This document shows, piece by piece, positions 11,698-24,290 of a DNA stretch of 64,000 nt. Where the stretch lies: positions 103,218,806 through 103,282,805 of the forward strand of contig CM069434.1 in assembly GCA_035610365.1 (NCBI GenBank), read 5' to 3'. The DNA is from Aquatica leii. Taxonomy: Eukaryota > Arthropoda > Insecta > Coleoptera > Lampyridae. The notes below the pieces were generated by a model. The model searched no databases and was not told the DNA's origin. It worked only from the letters and a program-made list of their open reading frames with translations. Both the position numbers and the translations under genes were made by a program. The first letter of the stretch is position 1. The number at the start of each line of letters is the position of its first letter.

Positions 11698-11810
11698 GTG
11701 AGATCGAGATTATTCTCAAACCACGTGACACTGTAGTAATGGTAACGCAGTGCATATTCATTAAAAAAGTAAACAAACAGGTCACGTGGCTTGCGAATAA
11801 TCTCGATCAC
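11698..11810. repeat. Hairpin-forming repeat with ~30-bp arms containing CACGTG
   Basis: GTGAGATCGAGATTATTC at 11698 pairs with GAATAATCTCGATCAC at 11795. The arms continue through CCACGTGAC and GTCACGTGG. This is probably a small MITE; the target duplication was not resolved. Confidence 0.75.
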
Positions 11811-11837
11811 CCGTTACGACACAAGTATGTTTACAGA

Positions 11838-11975
11838 ATAGTATATTAAAACACAAGTTACAGAATGAACGCGCTTCAAGCACGAGACCGGGTTTCATAC
11901 ACGAGCCGCGCAGCGGTGAGTTTATGAAGCGTTCGAGTGATTGAAACGTATTCTATGACGTGTGTTTTATACTAT
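11838..11975. mobile_element. ~138-bp MITE with ~60-bp imperfect inverted arms
   Basis: The ends ATAGTATATTAAAACAC and GTGTTTTATACTAT are inverted repeats. The inner arms continue through the paired AGAAT, TTCAA and CACGAG-like blocks to a GC-rich loop (GAGCCGCGCAGCGGTGAG). No coding capacity. Confidence 0.75.
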
Positions 11976-12186
11976 TTTCTCTATTTTGATACAATAATTA
12001 ATATTTTTCGTATAATTTTAAGTTTAAAACAACATTGGGAAACTTTATTATTTTATTGAATTGGCAACACTTACACTTTGACATATTGAAATTTATGTGT
12101 TAACCTAAAATCATACGAAATTATCTCTTTATACCTTTATAAGTAAATAAATTTGAATTAATAAAACGCGTTTATTTTATTTTGGC

Positions 12187-12333
12187 GTCAAAATTGGAAT
12201 TTCAATTGTTCAATTCCAATAATTTTGATTTCTTTTTTATGTAACGTCAACTTACGATGCAGAGATACAAACTTTGAAAAAACTAACATTACTAAAATTC
12301 GTGTAAGAATTTGCTTATTCTTACACGGATTTT
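12187..12333. repeat. Two short hairpins
   Basis: TCAAAATTGGAATT pairs with AATTCCAATAATTTTGA at 12187-12228. AAAATTCGTGTAAGAAT pairs with ATTCTTACACGGATTTT at 12296-12333. Their function is unknown; they may be remnants of MITE tips. Confidence 0.6.
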
Positions 12334-12869
12334 AGTGTAAGAATGGCTAATTCTCATGTCGAAATAGAGAAAACAAATTATCTCAAAAAATAATTGAAAA
12401 AAACAAAAAAAGTATCTTATAAAAGAAAAAAATTTGTTCACTGGCTAACGTATTTTAAAAAATAATGATGTATTTTGTTGTACGTAGAAAAATGAACTTA
12501 AAATGAAAAATGAAAATTTTTGTAATTATAATATAAATATGTCGACTATAAACATTTTCAGTATTGGGCACCCTACATTTTTTTTTTATTTGGAGTTGAA
12601 AATTTTGTTTTATTATTTTTCTATATTCAGTTTCATTTCTGAATTGTATTTTTTGAGGTTTACAAACTCGTTTTTCACAGGTGATGAAATAATTGACAAA
12701 CAGTTTTATTTTAAATTTAATTCAATCAGTTATTTTAGAAACCACATAAATCCATTTGTATTCAAAATGAAGTTATTTCCATTTTTGTGGTTTTCTCATA
12801 TATCGTAATGTTTCATAAAGAATCCACATACATCCATTAATTAGAGGCTTCTGTTTCTGCAAAAAATGT

Positions 12870-13720
12870 TGCAATAGCGAAACAAATGGTACATCAAAGA
12901 AAGGCAAAAAATTATATAAACAAATGCAAGATATTGAACACTTATGTAAAAATGATTAAACTGTTGCAGCATTTTGTGTAGACTACATGCAAAATCTAGC
13001 ATTTCCTTTTATTCCCGTGCAAGACACATTCAATCTGCATCAAGTAGCAGTATTCACTTGTTTTTAGCATACATAAGTTGACAACTGGTAACAGTTATTT
13101 CTATATCTATAATAAAGGTTTGGCAAAAAGGGCACAAACGGAGTTAATTCTTATATAATAAATTATATCGAAAACGATATTCAGCATCTCCACATATTTT
13201 ATGATGGGTGCTGGAGATAAAACAAAAACCATTCAGTAATTGGAATGTGTGCAGCCCTTGCTGATCTTGGCGATTTCAAAAACGTAAATCAATATTTTCC
13301 AATAAGAGAACATTCATACATGCCCTGCAATAGAAATTTTGCAGTTTTAAAGAGAAATATTAAAAAACGACAGAATTTATTTACTCAAGGAATACACTGA
13401 ACTTATTATTGGCGCTAGCGCTAAAAAAATTACTATTCATATGATTGATTACGTCAACACGCTTATAAAAGATTACAAATTATGGTGACTCAAATTTTAC
13501 AAACTAAATTGTTATCAACACCTTTTTATGACCGAAATGTAAAAAGATAAAAGAAACTTTTCTTTAATATTACATCTTTTATGAATTTTACGTATGTGAT
13601 AGAAAAAACAGTTACGTTATTGCACGTGACTACATTAATGGGTTAGTAGAACACGAAGTTCTTTAGTTCGATGGCAATCATAGGTTTTCCAAAGGAAATT
13701 GCTTACCAGGAAAGAAAAGA
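12870..13720 (+). pseudogene. Broken gene of a transposon-associated insect family (DUF7869-like), function unknown
   Basis: Scattered in all three frames are well-conserved blocks in the right order: FCVDYMQNLAFPFIPVQD (about 12973-13026), FYDGCWR then NKNHSVIGMCAALADLGDF (13201-13277), YFPIREHSYMPCNRNFAVLK (13291-13350), EYTELIIGASAKK (13390-13427) and NGLVEHEVL with FSKGNCLPGKKRP (about 13639-13720). At least three in-frame stops and several frameshifts separate them. The FYDGCW, HSYMPCNRNF and NGL blocks match my memory of a multicopy insect protein family of unknown activity, usually labelled DUF7869. The family name needs a search; the pseudogene call is firm. Confidence 0.7.
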
Positions 13721-13869
13721 CCCAATAAGTTTAAAGACAATGAAAGGATTCAAAATATTTGAAAGATTTATAGAACATTAAAAGCAGAATATTCAACATT
13801 TTTATAAAGAAATTTTCAAATGACCGCCTATTGGTAGTCCAAAAGGTCCAGTTGTTGAATAATATTTTT

Positions 13870-15640
13870 TTTTGTATGTTAATCGTAGAGTATTATTATT
13901 GTAATAATTATAGTTTGTTTGCAATAAATGTTATCTTGGCTCATACTGTCATTTGTTGTTTTTTAGATAAAATACGTTTATTTTAGAAACAACATAAATT
14001 CGGTTGGTTTTTTCTTAATTTTTTGATAAAGAAAAAACAAAACAAAAAAAATCGATTATTTTATAACAAAAACATCTTAAAACTACATCAACTCAAAGAA
14101 ATATTTCGAGTAAAAACAGATGTGTTCACGAAAAACACCTTTTCTTAATTTTCTCAAAACTATAGGTTGTATGGATTTATGCGGTTTCTAAAATAGTTAA
14201 GTTAAGTATAAGGTTTCAACTTTAACTCTGCAATATCATGAAGCAGGTACAATTTAAAATTTAATTTGACTAAGAATATAACATATGTTCTTATAATTAA
14301 GTCCTATAACTGAAACGATATGTTACTTTTAAATTTTGATTTGATCGATTTGATTTTTTTTAAAACAAGCAATCGCACAATAAAATAGTGACGTTATAAA
14401 ACTTAAGTAAACATGTACCTAACTGATCGTACGCTACAGTAGTCTAATCGCGACTAAAAATATGGGATTGTGCATAAATTCTGTTTTTTATTTCAAGTTA
14501 CAAGCTATCCAAATAATTATTTAACTGTTTGAATTTAAGAATAAACACAACTTTCATTGCAAAATTAATACTTTCTGATCAAATTAGTTATTTAATTTTG
14601 TTTATTTTTTCACACTATCTTTACCTATTGAAGTATTCCATATAAAAATTAGAAAAAAGAAGCGTAAACTTGGTTTTATATTCGAATATACATAAGCATA
14701 TAATAATAATAAGTTTCATGTAATTTTAAATAAATACAATCGAACCTCGAATTTCAAGATGCAGCTAAAACAATTCGACTTATCGAAAAGTTTTTCATGT
14801 CTTTAACATGTAATAATGTGAAAAATGTATTTGTAGTGTAATATATTATTACATAAGCAGAGGCAATGGTAGAAGTTATCTTGTTCTGTTGACGAAAGAA
14901 ATTAAATTCCGATAATAATTTGATAGCCGCATCCATACATTAATTAATACGTGCTGATTGTTTAAACAATTTCATGACTCAAATTTGTTACTTGCTTTTT
15001 TACGTTAAAATTAAAGGAAACTAAACTAAATATATATACTGTGATGTTTACTTTATTAGTGGACTGTATATTTATTTGCTGTTTATTAAACCCTTTTATT
15101 TATTTTATAATGACTATTTCTTATTATTATCAAGTTACTTCTTTGGTGGCTTAATCAATACCAAAGACCATATGGTCTTTGCCAATACATACTAACACTC
15201 GGAAACTTATTACAATAGTCACTTAAAAACTACCTACTTTCTATTTTAAAATTTCTACATAAAAGTGTCACCGGATGTTGAAACTACCCTCAACAGATTA
15301 TTGCAAGTTGTGCCGGTAGTTATTTAATAAATCATTTGACTCGTTCACGCCTTAACATATACATTACAATCGTTTGAACTTATTTATTGTGCATAAAGAC
15401 AAACTTAATAATCAATAATTTTTGTAATAATTTTTATTATAATCAAATACTGTTCATGTAAAATAAGAAATTACGTTTAATATTGTACATTTTTTTAAAT
15501 AAAAATATTTCAATATTAATAAGTCGATTGTCAAACTATAATATATTAATTTGTTTGCTTCGACATTGCTAATTCATCGAATAGTAGGCATTAGTACTTA
15601 TCTTTAGCATTTTTAATACATTACTACGTTTCTTGTATCA
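13870..15640. other. AT-rich stretch, nothing recognised
   Basis: No conserved protein blocks or paired termini are evident. The short frame at 14754-14936 has no recognisable content. Confidence 0.45.
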
Positions 15641-16450
15641 CAAAAACATTTTGACACGCTAGGAAGACTAAAAAGGTGCTAGCAAATTACACGCGTTAAA
15701 CAGAGATATTCACACTAATTAAAAATAAATTTTAAATGGTTATGATTTCGTTCGACGAAAATGAAATTTGAGATAAAGGTACAATTGCAAAATGCATTGA
15801 AGATCATCCTAAAGAAAACTTTAAAAAAAAGCACCAACAATAGGAGTCAAACGCTTTGCACCTGCTCAACAAGTCATCGATCTACAGTATGCGCTACCTC
15901 GCTCGTAGAAATCACTTTTAGATTGCACCCGATTTTGAAAAATTCATAACTCGAAAACTAATGCTCGTTTTGATATGATTTTGGCGTCTAACGTTTTTAT
16001 ATTAATATTAGGATGTAAAGTAATCATAATTTGTTTGTTTTATCTTTAGTGCGTTGCTGCTTATTTTGTATGTTACATCATAAAACTTTTCTACACGCTG
16101 TACTGACTAGGAGGAATTCTTAGTAAATTACCATGTTAAACACAGACATTGCAACTAATTGAAAGTAAATTTTAAATTGCTATGATTTCGTTCGACGAGT
16201 ATGAAAATAATTTGGGATGAAAGTAAAATCGCAAATTGCATTGAATTTTCTCTTAAAGAAATTAAAAAATGCATCAAAAAGAATCGAATCTTTTGCACCC
16301 GATTAACAAGCTAACGATTCACAGTTTGTGCTACCGTGTTTGTTGAAATCGCTTACAGTCTTATAGATAAGACGCGGTTGGCTGTATTACAACTTTTACT
16401 CGATTTTCAAATACTCAAACCTGAAAAACTAATGTTCGTTTAATTTAATC
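15640..16450. repeat. Two diverged direct repeats, offset ~420 bp
   Basis: The segments 15640-15990 and 16070-16450 share ordered blocks: a CTACACGCT-like start, AAATTTTAAAT-GCTATGATTTCGTTCGACG, AAATTGCATTGAA, a TTTGCACC block with a nearby AACAAG, and CTCGAAAACTAATG-TCGTTT. They are an old tandem duplication or two copies of one repeat. Function unknown. Confidence 0.65.
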
Positions 16451-17040
16451 TATAAATACCTACATACGTATGAATAATTCGCTTATTATGATTTTTAATA
16501 AATAGGTACATTTTTTTTCTAATATAAACGTGTTGTTTGCCAGGACAATTAGGATGCACTCTATTAAAAATGCGATGTGTTTTGAAAAGATAAATATTTA
16601 GGTGAAAATTGTTTTGAACAAATATATTTGCAAATTGTCTAAGAATGTTTTCTTACCGCCAGTGTAATTTAAAATGGATATCAGTAGCCAAGTTTGCTTA
16701 TAATATAAAATAAATATGTCGGTGATAACAATTTTCAGTATTGAACATCCCATATTCAACTTTTCTTTAAGAATTAAAAATTTTGTTTTATTATTTTCAG
16801 TTCTTTTAGAAACACGTTCTGTCACACGCGATAATGGAATTCACTGTGCAATATCAGGCATTAGTAGATACAACTAAAAAATTAATTTGAATTATACTAT
16901 TGTTTCTAACACTGAACGTGTGTACTATAAGTGCAACGATGTATTACTTTTAAAAAGTAATAATAACTGTAAAATATCCGCGCTATCTAAATGATTCTTT
17001 TCTTGATCTTAGGTGTGTAAAATCGTCTATTATATCATCA

Positions 17041-19275
17041 AAATTTACACTTAGTAATATCTAATTTTCTATACACATTAACGATAGACTGTTTAGTCTC
17101 TCTTGCAGCATAGTACTTCTCAGTTCGTTTTTGATTCTGACTAATTTAGAAGATGAACGTTCTCCACTGCAGTTAGTTATGATTAATGATAAAAACATTC
17201 TCAATAAAATGGCAATATTATAAAATATATCCTCTAATTTGTTAGTTATTAAAATATTGTATAGGTTCAATAAACTGATTTTCTGGGTTTTATATATTTC
17301 GTCTGAATTTAAATATTGTGCCAAATGAATGCATTCCAACTCTAATTCTTTTTCATTTACATCAAGACTGTAATTGTCTACAAATCTTAAAAAACTAAAG
17401 TGCAAATCGACTTGACTGATTGGTTTTAAAATTGTTAGGAAACCAAACCAATTGAAAATGCTGTCGTATGCAACAAATCGCCGGTTAAATTCAGCTATTA
17501 ACGAATCTATAATTGGAAAAAAACTTCAATTTTAAATTTTTTTTGCCACTAAATTGGGCTTTTTCAGCTAGTCCATCAAAAAATTTGCGAACTCCGTTCA
17601 GTTGTGTTTTCTGTTTAAAGTCACTATCTGGAAATTTATCTTTAGCAATGCTATAGTACTTTTCGAAATAATTTCTTTCATTATTCAGAAAATTAATTAG
17701 TGATTTCAATAACTTTATTGCTACTTCCATCGTAAAAGATCTACTTTGTAAACTAACATTTACGTCATTTACGGTTGTTAATACATCCGTAAGAATAATA
17801 ATTTCCAACTACTGCATTTTTTTGAAAATGCTAACTGCTTCACTTTTAGTTTCTGATGATTGATCATTATCTTCAACAATTGATGCTAGCGCAGCCAAGA
17901 ATTCCTTATAAACATCTTCCAAAGATCTGACCGCAGATGCGCAAGCAGACCATCTAGTTCCAGACAATGATCTTGCCACCAATTTATCAGATCCCAAAAA
18001 TTGTTTCATTGTATTCAAACGATATGTTGAAGAGGAAAAGAAATTGTGAATATTTTAAATGAACTGAAAAAAAATTGTGCCTTCTATATTGCACTGTGCC
18101 GCATAAACCAGTATTAAATTTGAGGAGTGTGCTACACAAGGTACGAAAAGGGCGTATTCACATTTTGCTTTGAGTCGCGCTTAAAGACCAGAGTATTGCC
18201 TACTCATGTTAGAGGCATTATTGTAACTTTGACCTCTACAGTTGTTAATATCAATATCCTGCTTTTCTAGTAACTCAATAACGGTATTTGCTAAATAATC
18301 TCCCTTGTGCTTCTCTATGGGTATAAACGTTAAGAATCTTTCGACGACATTTGCTTCCCTCGCATATCTTATTATAAATGTCATTTGATCTACAGATGTC
18401 AAATCGGGTGTAGAGTCAACATTAATTGAATAATATTTAGATTCTTTTACTTCAGCTATAATTTGATTTTACACTTTCTTGTCCATAATATTGATAAAAT
18501 CATTGCAAATATTTGCTGAGAGATATGATGTGTGAATTTTTCCTAGACTTCCGTATCTGTTCAAATGTTCTGTAATAAATGGATCAAACTGATTTAGTAG
18601 TTCCAAGCATCCCAAATTCAATTGCTAGGAGATCCAATAATTTTATTTGCTCAACAAAACGCAAGTCCTGTGGATGCCAAAAACTTAATAACAGCTACGA
18701 TTCTTTTTAGTTCATCTTTCCAGTACTAAACTTACTTTTCAAATTGAGAAACAATGACTGTATCCACTCTACCAATAGACTGACTTTTAGCTTTGTAATG
18801 TATTAAGGTTTGTCTATGTTCCATGCTATTTTTGTGATTCAAAACCTATTCTTGAATGTGCTTCCAATCGTTACATCCATTGTGTCCACTAAATTTGGTT
18901 TCAGTGGAAAACAATATTCTACACGTAAATTAGAATAACGCATTTTTTGCAAGAGAATATAGTAACCATTTTCTGTCTGCCTTCTCGCCGTTCTTCAGTG
19001 TACGAATAAAAACTGATTTTGATAGAGTTCGCATTTTTATGTTTGTTTGTTTGTTTCCTTGTGGAGTCTGACGGATTTTGAAAAAACTTCTGTTCTGTTT
19101 TCTTTCGGTTCTGTTGTTGTTGGCATTGTTATCATACTCGGTTTTTCTGAAATAAGATTAGGGAAATCTAGCTGCGGATTTTTCGAAGAACTGACTAGAA
19201 GGACAACAGCGGTTGAAGCTGAGGTAGAGGGTTCTAAATTTTTTTTTTTGACTCTGACATTGTATAGAAGACGTT
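17041..19275 (-). pseudogene. hAT transposase pseudogene (ZMYM1/DUF4371-like)
   Basis: Read on the minus strand from right to left. Near 19260-19047 is a low-complexity, Ser/Thr-rich N-terminus. Near 18900-18780 is a TTF/BED-type segment reading TKFSGHNGCNDWKH. At 18402-18181 is the start of the catalytic region (SVDQMTFIIRY and INNCRGQSYNNASNMS). At 18018-17491 lies the central helical region (LSGTRWSACASAVR). At 17405-17061 is the C-terminal dimerisation domain, with CSGERSSSKLVRIKNELRS. Frameshifts and stops separate the parts, so no active enzyme is expected. The arrangement matches hAT transposases related to ZMYM1-like proteins. Confidence 0.88.
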
Positions 19276-19754
19276 GATAATAGATAAAATGATGTAAGTT
19301 TTGGTAATTTATTAATGGTTTCTTATTTTAGATTTAATTTTTTTCTTTTCTTTGGTCTATTAAATAGACACATTATCAATTTGCAGAGTTTGCTGTTAAA
19401 ATTTTTTTTAAATTTTTTGTCTAGTGTCTAGTCTTCATTTTTTTTAGTTTGAACACATAAACATAAAAAAATATATATAATACCTAGTCCGCAATATGTA
19501 TATATTTTTTAAACTGTTAACTATTTAAATTACGTTTGTCAAAAGTTGGAAATCCGGCTATCCAGCTTACTAAACAGTGCATTTTAAAATCAAAAATAAA
19601 AGCAAAATACGATCACTCTTTACGAAACTATATACAGAACTTATTAACAGTCTTGTTCCTGAAACACGAAACACTACCTCTGTATTTGACAACACAGAAC
19701 ACAGCCAATATAAATTCAAAAATAGTTGGTTAGAACCTGTGACACTGATACGTA

Positions 19755-19855
19755 TAACGCGGTGGCGCGGATATTTTCAAAGAAAGGCTAAGGGCCGCCG
19801 AGTTAGGAGCCTTGTCCGCAAATGACGACTTATCCGGGTGTTAAATCCGCCACTG
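19755..19855 (-). repeat. 5' terminal end of the hAT element
   Basis: On the minus strand the sequence starts CAGTGGCGGATTTAACACC at 19855, the typical terminal repeat of this hAT group, and continues into a GC-rich leader. I could not find the opposite terminus left of 17041, so the element is truncated there or its end has diverged. The hAT lies inside the right part of the GGGAACTTTGAGG element. Confidence 0.75.
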
Positions 19856-19959
19856 AGTACAGCTGGTTAATTTTTTACTTTTTTCACTCTTTTTACATTT
19901 CTTACCATTTTCTTATTTTGCGTTTAACCTACAATACTTATAAAGAATAATAAATCGAC

Positions 19960-20042
19960 AGTCCCCAAAGTTCTCATTATAACAATTGTGTATATACGGT
20001 ATATACTGTATATACTCAGACCTCAAAGTTCCCACTTGACAT
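19960..20042. mobile_element. Right end of GGGAACTTTGAGG-family element (copy 2)
   Basis: Near-identical to 10556-10640, the right end of copy 1: AGTCCCCAAAGTTCTCA, TACGGTATATACTGTATATA, then CTCAAAGTTCCCACTTGACA. It ends directly at a (TA)n tract. Confidence 0.85.
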
Positions 20043-20063
20043 ATATATATATATATATATATA
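20041..20063. repeat. (TA)n tract between two elements
   Basis: Alternating TA joining the right end of the GGGAACTTTGAGG element to the left tip of the large palindrome. Confidence 0.95.
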
Positions 20064-22371
20064 CATAAAAATTGTCATCGTGGCACCATAATTGGGTATT
20101 CATTGTTATTGTGGCACCCAAAAATACAAAGAGGCACCCAAGTTTGGGAGCCACAGTACTTTTACATGAAAAATTTTTCTAGAGCTTATCAACACTTTTT
20201 AAGCTCGTACGCAAAAAATTGCTCGGGAGCCATTTTGTCAATTGGTGGTCAGATTTATACAGTTTAGTTCATTCATAATAAAACAGAGGGCGTTGTGCGA
20301 TATACACGTGTATACAATTTTGACGTATTGACTATATGGCACCCCGATAATTGTTGTAGATTCTGGCACCATTTTTACCGGCAACATTGTTGAACAGTGC
20401 GATATCGTAACGAAATAAATGTACTAAAATATAACTTGCGTAACTCATTTTGATTTAATAACAACTTGATAATGCTTTTTGATGTCAGTTATATTTTTGT
20501 TTAATTATTTAACTTAAAGCACTCTACTATTTGATATTTATTAACAAACTAATCAATTAAAATATTATAGATAGTTTTTATACTGTATGTATCAATTATT
20601 ATTTTAATATTAAAAAAAATAATTTTACAAAAATTAATTAATATTAAATGTTAAATATTTGCTTTAATTAGTTTTTCATAAGTAATAATTCATGCATATT
20701 TTAGCATAGGAATTTTAACTTTTATATTATTTTCCATTTTGAATTTCTTGAATTTGAAAATTGATTTTAGTAAATAAAATATATTAGAACAAAAACTTAT
20801 TAAACAAAAAACAAACAATTTTTTGTTGTTTAAAGTGTTATAAAGCGTTAAGAAGAGTATTTTTTTAAGTAAGTTTAAAGTAGTAAGTAATTGTTTTACT
20901 AGTGTTGTCATTTTGTTAGCTATTTTATGAAGCTTATAAACAACCCTAAACCATAATACTATCATTTCCATATTTTATAGTTTTTATTTTTTTTCCAATA
21001 TTTTTTATTAGTTGTTGATAAACAGAAATGTACGACGTTTGCTTTCAAAAACTTTAAATTCTGATTCATCCGTTCAAACAACTGTTTTTTTGCTTCTAAT
21101 GTGTATTTTCTGCAAGATTGAGTCTAATTGAGTTTTTTCTGTTTCTGCAGCATACATAAACGTCTTTTACTACTTATTTTCTGTAACTTAAACTGTTGTT
21201 ACGCTAACTGTGGTCCTGTTGCATATGATTAAATAAACAAAAAAATAAATAAAAGATCGTAATATTTAGAACTGTAAAAAATTGTCTTTTGAAATGTGTC
21301 ATTTCATTAAATTTATTTTGAGGTTTAATAGTTATTTTCACTTAGTTTATAGTCGAAATTGTTTAGTTTTTTTCCTGTTCATTCCATCTTAAACATACAA
21401 CTTTGGTAGTTTAGTAGTTTTTAGTTGCACGGTTATCTGAATAAAGATGAAAGGTTCTATAAATTCTGACTAATTTTCTTATTTTAGTTTTTGTTTTACG
21501 GTTTTCCTTTGCTCTAACCCTAGTATCATGATTGTGATTTATCTTTTTTATTGTTTTTTGTTATTAAATTGGTATATAAGCGTTGTAAACAATGAATATT
21601 ATTTTTTAAAAATTTTTGAAATTTAACATTTTTTTCGATGTTAAAAATAACTATAAATTTATCAATCAAAATTATATTTTTATTATAAAATGATACTACC
21701 ATATTGGAAAACCTAACCAAATGTATATTATTTACAGTTATATTTGACTTTTCTTGAGCATTTTATAGATTACAAATGTAAATGAACAAAGATTCTTTAT
21801 TAAATACCAAAATAGAAAACATCACAGACAAGTTGTAGAAATTTAGAGATTAACAGCCGCATCCTAAAAAGTAGTTACTTCTTTAAAGTTGCTAGATGTA
21901 AACATTGTCCACAAAGAAAATTTGCTGCATTATTGATAAATGTAAACAAGAATTCAATATTAAAAAAATGCATTTTTAGTTTTGTATTTTAAAACTTTTT
22001 GACTTTTACCTTTACTTTTTTTCAGTATTTACCTTGATCCTTTCTGGTAATTTTGTACGTACAAAACATTAGAAAACAAAACGAACACTACATCTAACGA
22101 CTCTTATGACAAAGAATTGATGAAGATTTATATTAAACCTACAATTTTGAAATTATAATTATTTTAATAAACTACTTAGCAAGATACCCATTGATGAGTA
22201 TAAAAATCAATACACCGTAAACTGCCCTTCTAAAATGTATTAACCGAAAATTGCAATTTTAAGAAACACGAAACACAGGATTATTTATTAACAGATCAAA
22301 AACTTTAGTACTAAATTTCGTAATTAATTATAACTATGTTTTTGTATTTTTAATTTTTTTATTTGATGTCA

Positions 22372-22490
22372 AATTTGACATTGACAGATAAACCCCCTAG
22401 CTTCAGCAACCCCTAACTCAAGAATTTAAATATGGAAAATGGGTCGAGCGACCCCTAATTTGATGCGTCCTTCAAGTTTCTATACGATAG
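22372..22490. repeat. Inverted partial copy of the ~260-bp repeat
   Basis: CCCCCTAGCTTCAGCAACCC followed by CTAACTCAAGAATTTAAATA is the reverse complement of part of the tandem unit at 22825-23960. The left arm therefore holds a secondary inverted repeat around the transposase remnant. The mirrored copy is at about 26040-26160. Confidence 0.7.
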
Positions 22491-22525
22491 TAAACAGAAA
22501 GTAAAATTTATAAACGGAACCAGGG

Positions 22526-22702
22526 TCTCTGGAAGAATTGCGTCGACGCAATATTGAAGAATGCCGCGAAATTACGCCACAGATCCTTCAAAACGTAAGG
22601 AAACGTTTATGGCAGAATTTGTATTATTGTATGGAAGTTGATGGCGCACAATTTGAGCATTTGTTGAATAATAAAAAAATGTCTTCTGACGTTGAATATT
22701 GA
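22526..22702 (+). pseudogene. C-terminal remnant of a mariner/Tc1-group transposase
   Basis: One frame reads LEELRRRNIEECREITPQIL, then NVRKRL, and later QFEHLL near its end, before a stop at about 22700. This is the characteristic tail of many insect mariner/Tc1-group DDE transposases. No catalytic domain remains upstream. A more decayed mirror copy with stops lies on the minus strand at about 25843-26000. Confidence 0.65.
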
Positions 22703-22824
22703 TGTTTTAAATTTTTCTACACTTTTGAAATTTTTATAAACCTAAAAACAATCATGCACACACGTAGAGAATCAAAACACTTTTAAAATGAGGGTTACTC
22801 GATCACCTTACTATAATTTTTGTT

Positions 22825-23960
22825 TTTGTTGAGGGTTGTTGGAGCTAGAGGGTTGATTTAACAAAGTCAAATTTGACACTCAAATTTGCCGTTCAAAAAT
22901 TTAAAAGTGGCGTGTTTTAGGATTTTTTCTAAACAACTCCCCCACCGTAGTTAATCTAGATGGTTGTTTTTCATGAAGACAAAAAAAATTAATAAAACCA
23001 CATTTGGCCATGCTGTCGCATAGAAAATTAAAAGACCTTTTAAATGAGGGGTCGTTTGACGCAATTCCTCTATTCAACCCTTGAGTTAGGGGCTGTTGGA
23101 GCTAAAGGGTTGATGCGTCAATGTCAAGTTTGAAATTTAAAGTTGTCTTCTAAAAATCAAGAATCGACCTGCCTGAGCGTTTTTTAAAAACCTAGTCTAC
23201 CCACCTTAGTTAATCTAGAGGGTTGTTTTTAATGGAGACGAAAAAAATTAGAGAAAACTATTTTCAGCCATGCTGTTGCATAGAGAATTAAAAAACGATT
23301 TAAATGAGGGGTCATTTGACCTACTTCCCCTATTTAAATTCTTGAGTTAGGGGTTGCTAAAGCTAGGGGGTTGATGTGTCAATGTCAAGTTTGAAATTTA
23401 AAGTTGTTTCCTAAAAACCAAGTCTCGACCTGCCTGAGCGTTTTTTTAAAAACCTAGTCTCCCCACCTTAGTTAATCTAAAGGCTTGTTTTTAATGAAGA
23501 CGAAAAAGAATTGGATAAAACTATTTTTGGCCATGCTGTCGCATAGAGAATTTAAAAACGCTTTAAATGAAGAGTCATTCAACTTCCTTTTCTTTTTTAA
23601 ATTTTTGAGTTAGGGGTTGTTGGAGCTAGGGGGTTGATGTTTCAATGTCAAGTTTGACACTTTAAGTTGTTTACTAAAAATCAAGAATCGACCTGTCAAA
23701 GCGTTTTTTAAGAAACTAGTCTCCCCCACTTTATTTAATCTAGAGGGTTGTTTTTCATGGGGATACAAAAAATTAAATAAAACAACTTTTGGCCATGCTG
23801 TCCTTATAAAAAATTTTAAAAGGTTTTAAATGAGGGCTCGTTCAACCCCCTTCCCTTATTTGAATTCTTAAGTTAGGGGTTGCTGGGTTCAAGAGGTTGA
23901 TGTGTCAATGTCAAATTTGACATTTAAAGTTGTCTCATAAAACTGTCCTAAAGCAGGAGT
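22825..23960. repeat. ~260-bp tandem repeat in left palindrome arm, about 4.5 units
   Basis: Each unit starts near GAGTTAGGGGTTGTTGGAGC and runs through GGTTGATGTGTCAATGTCAA, CACCTTAGTTAATCTAGAGG and CCATGCTGTCGCATAGAGAA. Unit starts are near 22838, 23096, 23356, 23619 and 23881. The same array, inverted, is in the right arm. No coding potential. Confidence 0.85.
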
Positions 23961-24253
23961 GTTTCCTTTTCAAAAGCCCACTCTATATAAGCAGCTTAAT
24001 AGAAGTGAAATATAATATACATACAGTTTAATTAAAAATGAAATATTTACTAACTGGCACCTTTACTATTTAATTTATATGACAACAGTGTTGGGTGTCA
24101 TTTACTATTTTAAACATGTATTTATATACAAATGGGTGCCATTTGCATCATACACATCGATATGCCACAATGACATATATTATTAAAGAATTTATACACC
24201 CGGGTGTCTTTTATGCAATAGGCATGGTGGGTGCCACATAATTCAACACTTAC

Positions 24254-24289
<36 letters not shown>

Positions 24290-24290
24290 G
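24254..24290. repeat. (TA)n palindrome centre
   Basis: TACG, about 16 TA units, then CGTA, flanked on both sides by perfect inverted copies of TAAGTGTTGAATTATGTGGC. Confidence 0.95.

Larger units (their letters stand above)
20064..24271. repeat. Left arm of an ~8.5-kb palindrome
   Basis: From its tip (ATTGTCATCGTGGCACCATA) to the centre, this arm is the diverged reverse complement of 24272-28548. Both ends of the arm carry several GTGGCACC-type motifs: about 20081, 20113, 20131, 20338 and 20362 at the outer end, and 24055, 24134 and 24228 at the inner end. Inside are a Tc1/mariner-type transposase C-terminal remnant and a ~260-bp tandem repeat. Small open frames (20690-20971, 21526-21720) have no recognisable products. 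Confidence 0.9.

Noticed and set aside
17041..19855. hAT pseudogene as a domesticated host gene (ZMYM1-like)
   Set aside because: Several stops and frameshifts and an adjacent hAT terminal repeat show that it is a dead transposon copy.
20690..21720. Short minus-strand open frames in the left palindrome arm
   Set aside because: AT-rich translations (Lys/Leu/Phe/Asn) without recognisable motifs, and not preserved in the mirrored arm.
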